From NCBI GenBank assembly GCA_947371645.1, contig CANBQJ010000161.1:1-8528 (forward strand): a stretch of DNA of 8,528 nt, given 5' to 3'. Positions 5,231 through 8,528 of the stretch are shown here, piece by piece; the first letter of the stretch is position 1, and every line of letters starts with the position of its first letter. The position numbers and the translations under genes are program-made. Under the pieces are notes generated by a model. That model saw only the letters and a program-made list of their open reading frames with translations, was not told the origin of the DNA and made no database searches. This DNA is from Burkholderiales bacterium (GTDB lineage: Bacteria; Pseudomonadota; Gammaproteobacteria; Burkholderiales; Burkholderiaceae).

Positions 5231-7531
5231 ATGGAGCAGTTGGTGGACCCCACGTTAGAGCCCGATCTGATCGAGCCGCCTGGCGCGCCTGAGCCGCATG
5301 CAGGCCCGCTTGCCGATCCGGCGGCGGATCCGCTGCTGGAGGCCCTGGTCTGGCTGTGCCAGCACCATGGGGTCGACCGTACCGTGGCGTCCTTGCTCAA
5401 TGGCGTGCACGTCGAGGTCGGTGGCCTGACACCACAACAGGCAGTGAAGGTGCTCAAGCAGGCTGGCTTCAGTGCCACGTTGGTGAGGCGTCCGCCCAGC
5501 AAGATCCTGTCGATGCTGATGCCGGTTGTCATGCTGCTCAAGAACGGCGACGCGGTCATCCTCAAGCGGCGCCTGAATGGGCGAGGCAAGGGCGGGCAAC
5601 AGTACGAGGTGGTGTTGCCAGGTTCAGGCAACGAGGTCTGTACCGCTTCCGAAGAAGAGCTGTTGCCCGAATATTCCGGCTATACGCTGCTGGCGGCCGG
5701 CAAACCTGCGCAGGCCATGGGCGACCGCGTGAGCGAGCAGCAGTCGCCCAGCCACTGGCTGTGGTCCACCCTCAAGCAGTACGTGCCTTACTACCGGGCG
5801 GCCATGATGGCGGCCCTGCTCAGCAACCTGCTGATGATGGCCACGGGCTTCTTCTCGTCAGTGGTGTACGACCGCGTGATCCCGCACAACGCCATGGCCA
5901 CGATGTGGTCGCTGGGCATCGGCACCTTGATCGGCATTGCCTTCGATTTCGTGGCCCGCCAACTGCGCAGCCACCTGCTGGACACCGCAGGCAAGAAGGC
6001 CGACTTGAAGATGGGCAACATGCTGTTCAACCAGGCCATGAGCATCCGCCTGGAGCATCGGCCCGAGTCGGCGGGCTCGTTTGCCCACCGCCTGGCCCAG
6101 ATCGAGGTGGTGCGCGACTTCTGCACCTCGGCAAGCGCCTCGGTGCTGACGGACCTGCCGTTCATCTTCCTGTTCGTGTTGATGACCTATGTGGTCGCCG
6201 GGCAGCTGGTGTTCGTTTTGCTGATCGCCATCCCGCTGGTGCTGGCCTTGTCTTTCGGCGTGCAAGGCCTGCTGCGGCGGGCCATGCGGGCCAACATGGC
6301 CCAGTTGGCGGACGTGCAAGGCGTGCTGGTCGAGGCCATGGAAGGCCTGGAGGACGTGCGCGCAGCCGGTGCCACAGGATATTTCTCTCAACGCTATGAG
6401 CAAGCCAATGCGGCGGCGGCGGCGTCTTCTTTGAAGTCGCGGGCGATCGCGGCGGTTGTGGGCAATTTGTCCGCGGTGGTGCAGCCGCTGGTGACGGTGG
6501 CCATGCTGATGTGGGGCGTGGTGCTGATCCAGGACGGGCAGCTCACCGGCGGGGCGCTCATCGGTGCGGTGATGTTTGCCGGGCGGGCCGTGGGGCCCTT
6601 GACGGCCGTGGTGATGTTGACCGCACGCTTTCAGGGGGCACGTGCCGCCATGATGGTGCTCAACGACCTGATGGCCTTGCCCACCGAGCGCGTGCCGGAC
6701 AAGCAGTACCTGTCGCGCCCCAAGATCAACGGCCAGGTTGCCTTGCGTGACGTGGAGTTTGCGTACCCCAAGGGCAAGTCGGGCCACGCACCACGTGTGC
6801 TCAAAGGCGTGAACGTCGACATCCAGCCGGGCGAGCGGGTCGCCATCCTCGGCAAGATCGGCAGCGGCAAGTCCACCATCCTGCGCATGATGGCCGGGCT
6901 CTACCAGCCCACGGACGGCTTCGTCGAGGTCGATGGCATTGACCTGCGCCAGATCGACCCGGTGGACTTCCGCACGCATGTGGGCTTCGTGTCTCAAGAG
7001 CCGCGCCTGTTCCATGGCACTTTGAAAGAGAACGTGCTGCTGGGCCGCACCCATGCCGACATCGGCCACTTCCTGGAAGTGGCCAGGCAGACGGGCCTGG
7101 ACAGGCTGGCCGCATCACACCCCATGGGGTATGACCTGCCCGTGGGTGAAATGGGCGCCTTGCTGTCGGGTGGCCAGCGTCAGCTGGTGGCACTGGCTCG
7201 TTGCCTGGTGACGCGCTCGCAGATCCTGATGATGGACGAGCCCACCAGTTCGATGGACGCGCAGTCCGAATCCAGCTTCATCCAGCACCTGCGATCGGCC
7301 GTGCATGGCCAGACGCTGGTGGTGGTGACCCACAGGCCGGCCCTGCTGGACGTGGTGGACCGCATCATCGTGGTCGACGGTGGGCGCATTCTGGCGGATG
7401 GCCCCAAGGCACGCGTGCTGGCCATGCTGGCCGGGCAACGCCCGCCGACACCTTCAGGTCCGCAAGCGGTCGCGCCTGCGCCTGCTCCTGATCAGTCACA
7501 GCCGCGCGAGCTGGCTGCGGCCGTGGGTTGA
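5231..7531 (+). CDS. Type I secretion ABC transporter ATPase/permease, LapB/LssB class
   Basis: A 766-residue inner-membrane exporter. Residues about 33-155 match the C39-peptidase-like domain of this class, but the catalytic Cys and His are absent (LCQHHGVD and GDAVILKRR at the matching places). It is therefore a substrate-docking, not a cleaving, domain. Hydrophobic segments at about 190-245, 305-345 and 405-465 form the ABC membrane domain. The nucleotide-binding domain has Walker A GKIGSGKST (541-549), a Q-loop SQEPRLF, signature LSGGQRQ (645-651), Walker B ILMMDEP (665-671) and the switch His in VVVTHRP (701). The wording LYQPTDG...DLRQIDPVDFR is typical of the LapB/LssB subfamily that exports giant RTX adhesins with a HlyD-like and a TolC-like partner; the next gene is the HlyD partner. 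A Pro/Ala-rich tail follows the NBD. The start is uncertain: ATG 5231 and the in-frame GTG at 5207 both lack a clear Shine-Dalgarno. Cargo is inferred; it could be another RTX protein. Confidence 0.93.
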   Translation: MEQLVDPTLEPDLIEPPGAPEPHAGPLADPAADPLLEALVWLCQHHGVDRTVASLLNGVHVEVGGLTPQQAVKVLKQAGFSATLVRRPPSKILSMLMPVVMLLKNGDAVILKRRLNGRGKGGQQYEVVLPGSGNEVCTASEEELLPEYSGYTLLAAGKPAQAMGDRVSEQQSPSHWLWSTLKQYVPYYRAAMMAALLSNLLMMATGFFSSVVYDRVIPHNAMATMWSLGIGTLIGIAFDFVARQLRSHLLDTAGKKADLKMGNMLFNQAMSIRLEHRPESAGSFAHRLAQIEVVRDFCTSASASVLTDLPFIFLFVLMTYVVAGQLVFVLLIAIPLVLALSFGVQGLLRRAMRANMAQLADVQGVLVEAMEGLEDVRAAGATGYFSQRYEQANAAAAASSLKSRAIAAVVGNLSAVVQPLVTVAMLMWGVVLIQDGQLTGGALIGAVMFAGRAVGPLTAVVMLTARFQGARAAMMVLNDLMALPTERVPDKQYLSRPKINGQVALRDVEFAYPKGKSGHAPRVLKGVNVDIQPGERVAILGKIGSGKSTILRMMAGLYQPTDGFVEVDGIDLRQIDPVDFRTHVGFVSQEPRLFHGTLKENVLLGRTHADIGHFLEVARQTGLDRLAASHPMGYDLPVGEMGALLSGGQRQLVALARCLVTRSQILMMDEPTSSMDAQSESSFIQHLRSAVHGQTLVVVTHRPALLDVVDRIIVVDGGRILADGPKARVLAMLAGQRPPTPSGPQAVAPAPAPDQSQPRELAAAVG

Positions 7532-7540
7532 GGTCGCATC

Positions 7541-8528
7541 ATGTGGTTGCCATTCCGCCGCCGTACACCCGACCAGGGGCGCTTCTTTCCTGGCGATGAA
7601 AAGTTCCTCACCGGCATCAAGCAGGCCGAGCTGACCGAGGCTTCGCCCCATGCCGTGTGGGCCATCTACCTGATGCTGGTGGTGGTGGTGAGCACCATTT
7701 GCTGGGCCTTCCTGGCCCGCGTGGAACAGATCACCCGCGCTGAAGGCAAGGTGGTGTCGGACGGGCGTGAGCAGGTGATCGCGAGCCTGGAAGGCGGCAT
7801 CCTGCGCAGCATGCTGGTCCGGGAAGGCACGATGGTCGAGAAGGGCCAGGACCTGCTGCAGATCGACCCTACCCGTGCAGAGGCGCAGCAAAACGAAAGT
7901 CAGGCCAAGCGCCTGGCGCTCAACGGCACGCTGGCACGGCTGCTGGCAGAGTCGACAGGTCGGCCCTTGTCTTTCCCCGACGAAGTGAAGGCGCGGCCCA
8001 GCATCGTTCTGGGCGAGACCGAGTCCTATGAGGCCCGTCGGCAAGCCCTGGACGAGGCCGTGGGCGTGACCCGCCGCAGCCTGGGGCTGTTGCGCCGCGA
8101 GCTGAACATGGCTGAGCGCATGTCCGCACAAGGGCTGATGTCGGAAGTTGAGGTGATGCGGCTGGAGCGGCAGGTCAATGACTTGACCTTGCAGGTGCAG
8201 GAGCGGGTCAACCGCTTCCGCCAGGAAGCCAGCTCCGAGCTGATCCGGGTGCGGACCGAGCTGGCGCAGCTGGAAGAGCAGATGGTGGTCAAGCAGGACA
8301 TGCTGGTGCGCACCACCTTGAAGTCGCCGGTGCGAGGCTACGTCAAGAACATCCGCATCGGCACCATCGGTGGCGTGATTCCAGGTGGTGCGCCCATCAT
8401 GGAAATCTTGCCCGTGGGCCCGCGAATCCTCATCGAGGCCCGCATCAAGCCTGCGGACATCGGCTTCGTGCATGTGGGTATGCCGGTGACGATCAAGCTC
8501 AGTGCCTACGACTACTACATCTTTGGGG
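7541..8528 (+). CDS. Type I secretion membrane fusion protein, HlyD/LapC family (partial, runs off right edge)
   Basis: ATG 7541 opens a frame that stays open for 329 codons to the window end; the C-terminus is missing. It lies 9 bases after the ABC transporter stop, and its ribosome site (GAGGT, 7529-7533) overlaps that stop, so the two are co-translated. A basic cytoplasmic N-terminus (about 1-37) precedes one membrane helix (about 38-58). Then comes the HlyD biotinyl-lipoyl half-motif with ASLEGGILRSMLVREGTMVEKG (81-102), a long alpha-helical hairpin (about 112-255) that would contact the outer-membrane channel, and the second lipoyl half with LKSPVRGYVKNIRIGTIGG (260-278). The start of the beta-barrel follows (IEARIKPADIGFV). 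This is the periplasmic adaptor that bridges the ABC exporter to a TolC-like protein. Family and role are firm; the LapC subtype is inferred from its partner. Confidence 0.93.
   Translation, partial: MWLPFRRRTPDQGRFFPGDEKFLTGIKQAELTEASPHAVWAIYLMLVVVVSTICWAFLARVEQITRAEGKVVSDGREQVIASLEGGILRSMLVREGTMVEKGQDLLQIDPTRAEAQQNESQAKRLALNGTLARLLAESTGRPLSFPDEVKARPSIVLGETESYEARRQALDEAVGVTRRSLGLLRRELNMAERMSAQGLMSEVEVMRLERQVNDLTLQVQERVNRFRQEASSELIRVRTELAQLEEQMVVKQDMLVRTTLKSPVRGYVKNIRIGTIGGVIPGGAPIMEILPVGPRILIEARIKPADIGFVHVGMPVTIKLSAYDYYIFG

Noticed and set aside
5327..5700. Active C39 bacteriocin-type peptidase domain in the exporter
   Set aside because: The fold-level pattern is present but the catalytic Cys and His are missing, so maturation of a double-glycine leader is not expected.
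5356..6399. Plus-strand open frame of 347 codons in another frame of the exporter gene
   Set aside because: It is an Arg/Gly/His-rich shadow of the ABC transporter frame, which carries all the motifs.
7496..8473. Minus-strand open frame of 325 codons opposite the HlyD-type gene
   Set aside because: The plus-strand frame has the membrane helix, lipoyl motifs and a Shine-Dalgarno; the antisense product has none.
1..8528. CRISPR array, insertion sequence or prophage
   Set aside because: No regularly spaced repeats, transposase or integrase motifs or phage genes were seen; the only long repeat is the tRNA-Gly pair.

Overview
The window is a stretch of high-GC proteobacterial chromosome. The clpX-lon order, closely spaced genes, strong G/C third-position bias and the LapB/LapC-type secretion genes suggest a betaproteobacterium of the order Burkholderiales. 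That placement is inferred from gene style and content; no rRNA or other taxonomic marker is present.

Layout. Bases 1-63 are the last codons of an upstream gene, most likely clpX. An extended hairpin with a T-rich tail follows (89-141). Its 3' arm runs into a candidate heat-shock (sigma-32 type) promoter at 131-158, which would drive lon (184-2610), the ATP-dependent protease. From about 2611 to 5070 the region is dominated by tRNA genes. A tRNA-Gly(GCC) with its own promoter and long leader and a tRNA-Cys(GCA) lie on the plus strand. dadA (D-amino-acid dehydrogenase) and tRNA-Leu(UAA) lie on the minus strand. A second tRNA-Gly(GCC), identical to the first over all 76 bases, lies on the plus strand. 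Several strong intrinsic terminators punctuate the region. The Gly-Cys-Leu set has the same isoacceptors as the E. coli glyW-cysT-leuZ operon, but here the Leu gene is inverted and separated from Cys by dadA.

From about 5200 to the right edge is a type I secretion operon. It holds a LapB/LssB-class ABC exporter with a degenerate (non-catalytic) C39-like N-terminal domain (5231-7531) and, 9 bases later, a HlyD/LapC-type membrane fusion protein that runs off the window (7541-8528). Exporters of this class normally secrete very large RTX adhesins through a TolC-like outer-membrane channel. Neither the adhesin nor the channel is in the window.

The protein-coding genes are all members of known families. 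The less ordinary content is in the regulatory and RNA architecture: the overlapping terminator and heat-shock promoter before lon, the duplicated tRNA-Gly transcription units with structured leaders, the split and inverted tRNA set around dadA, and a perfect dyad in the second tRNA-Gly promoter. No CRISPR array, transposase, integrase or prophage gene was seen.
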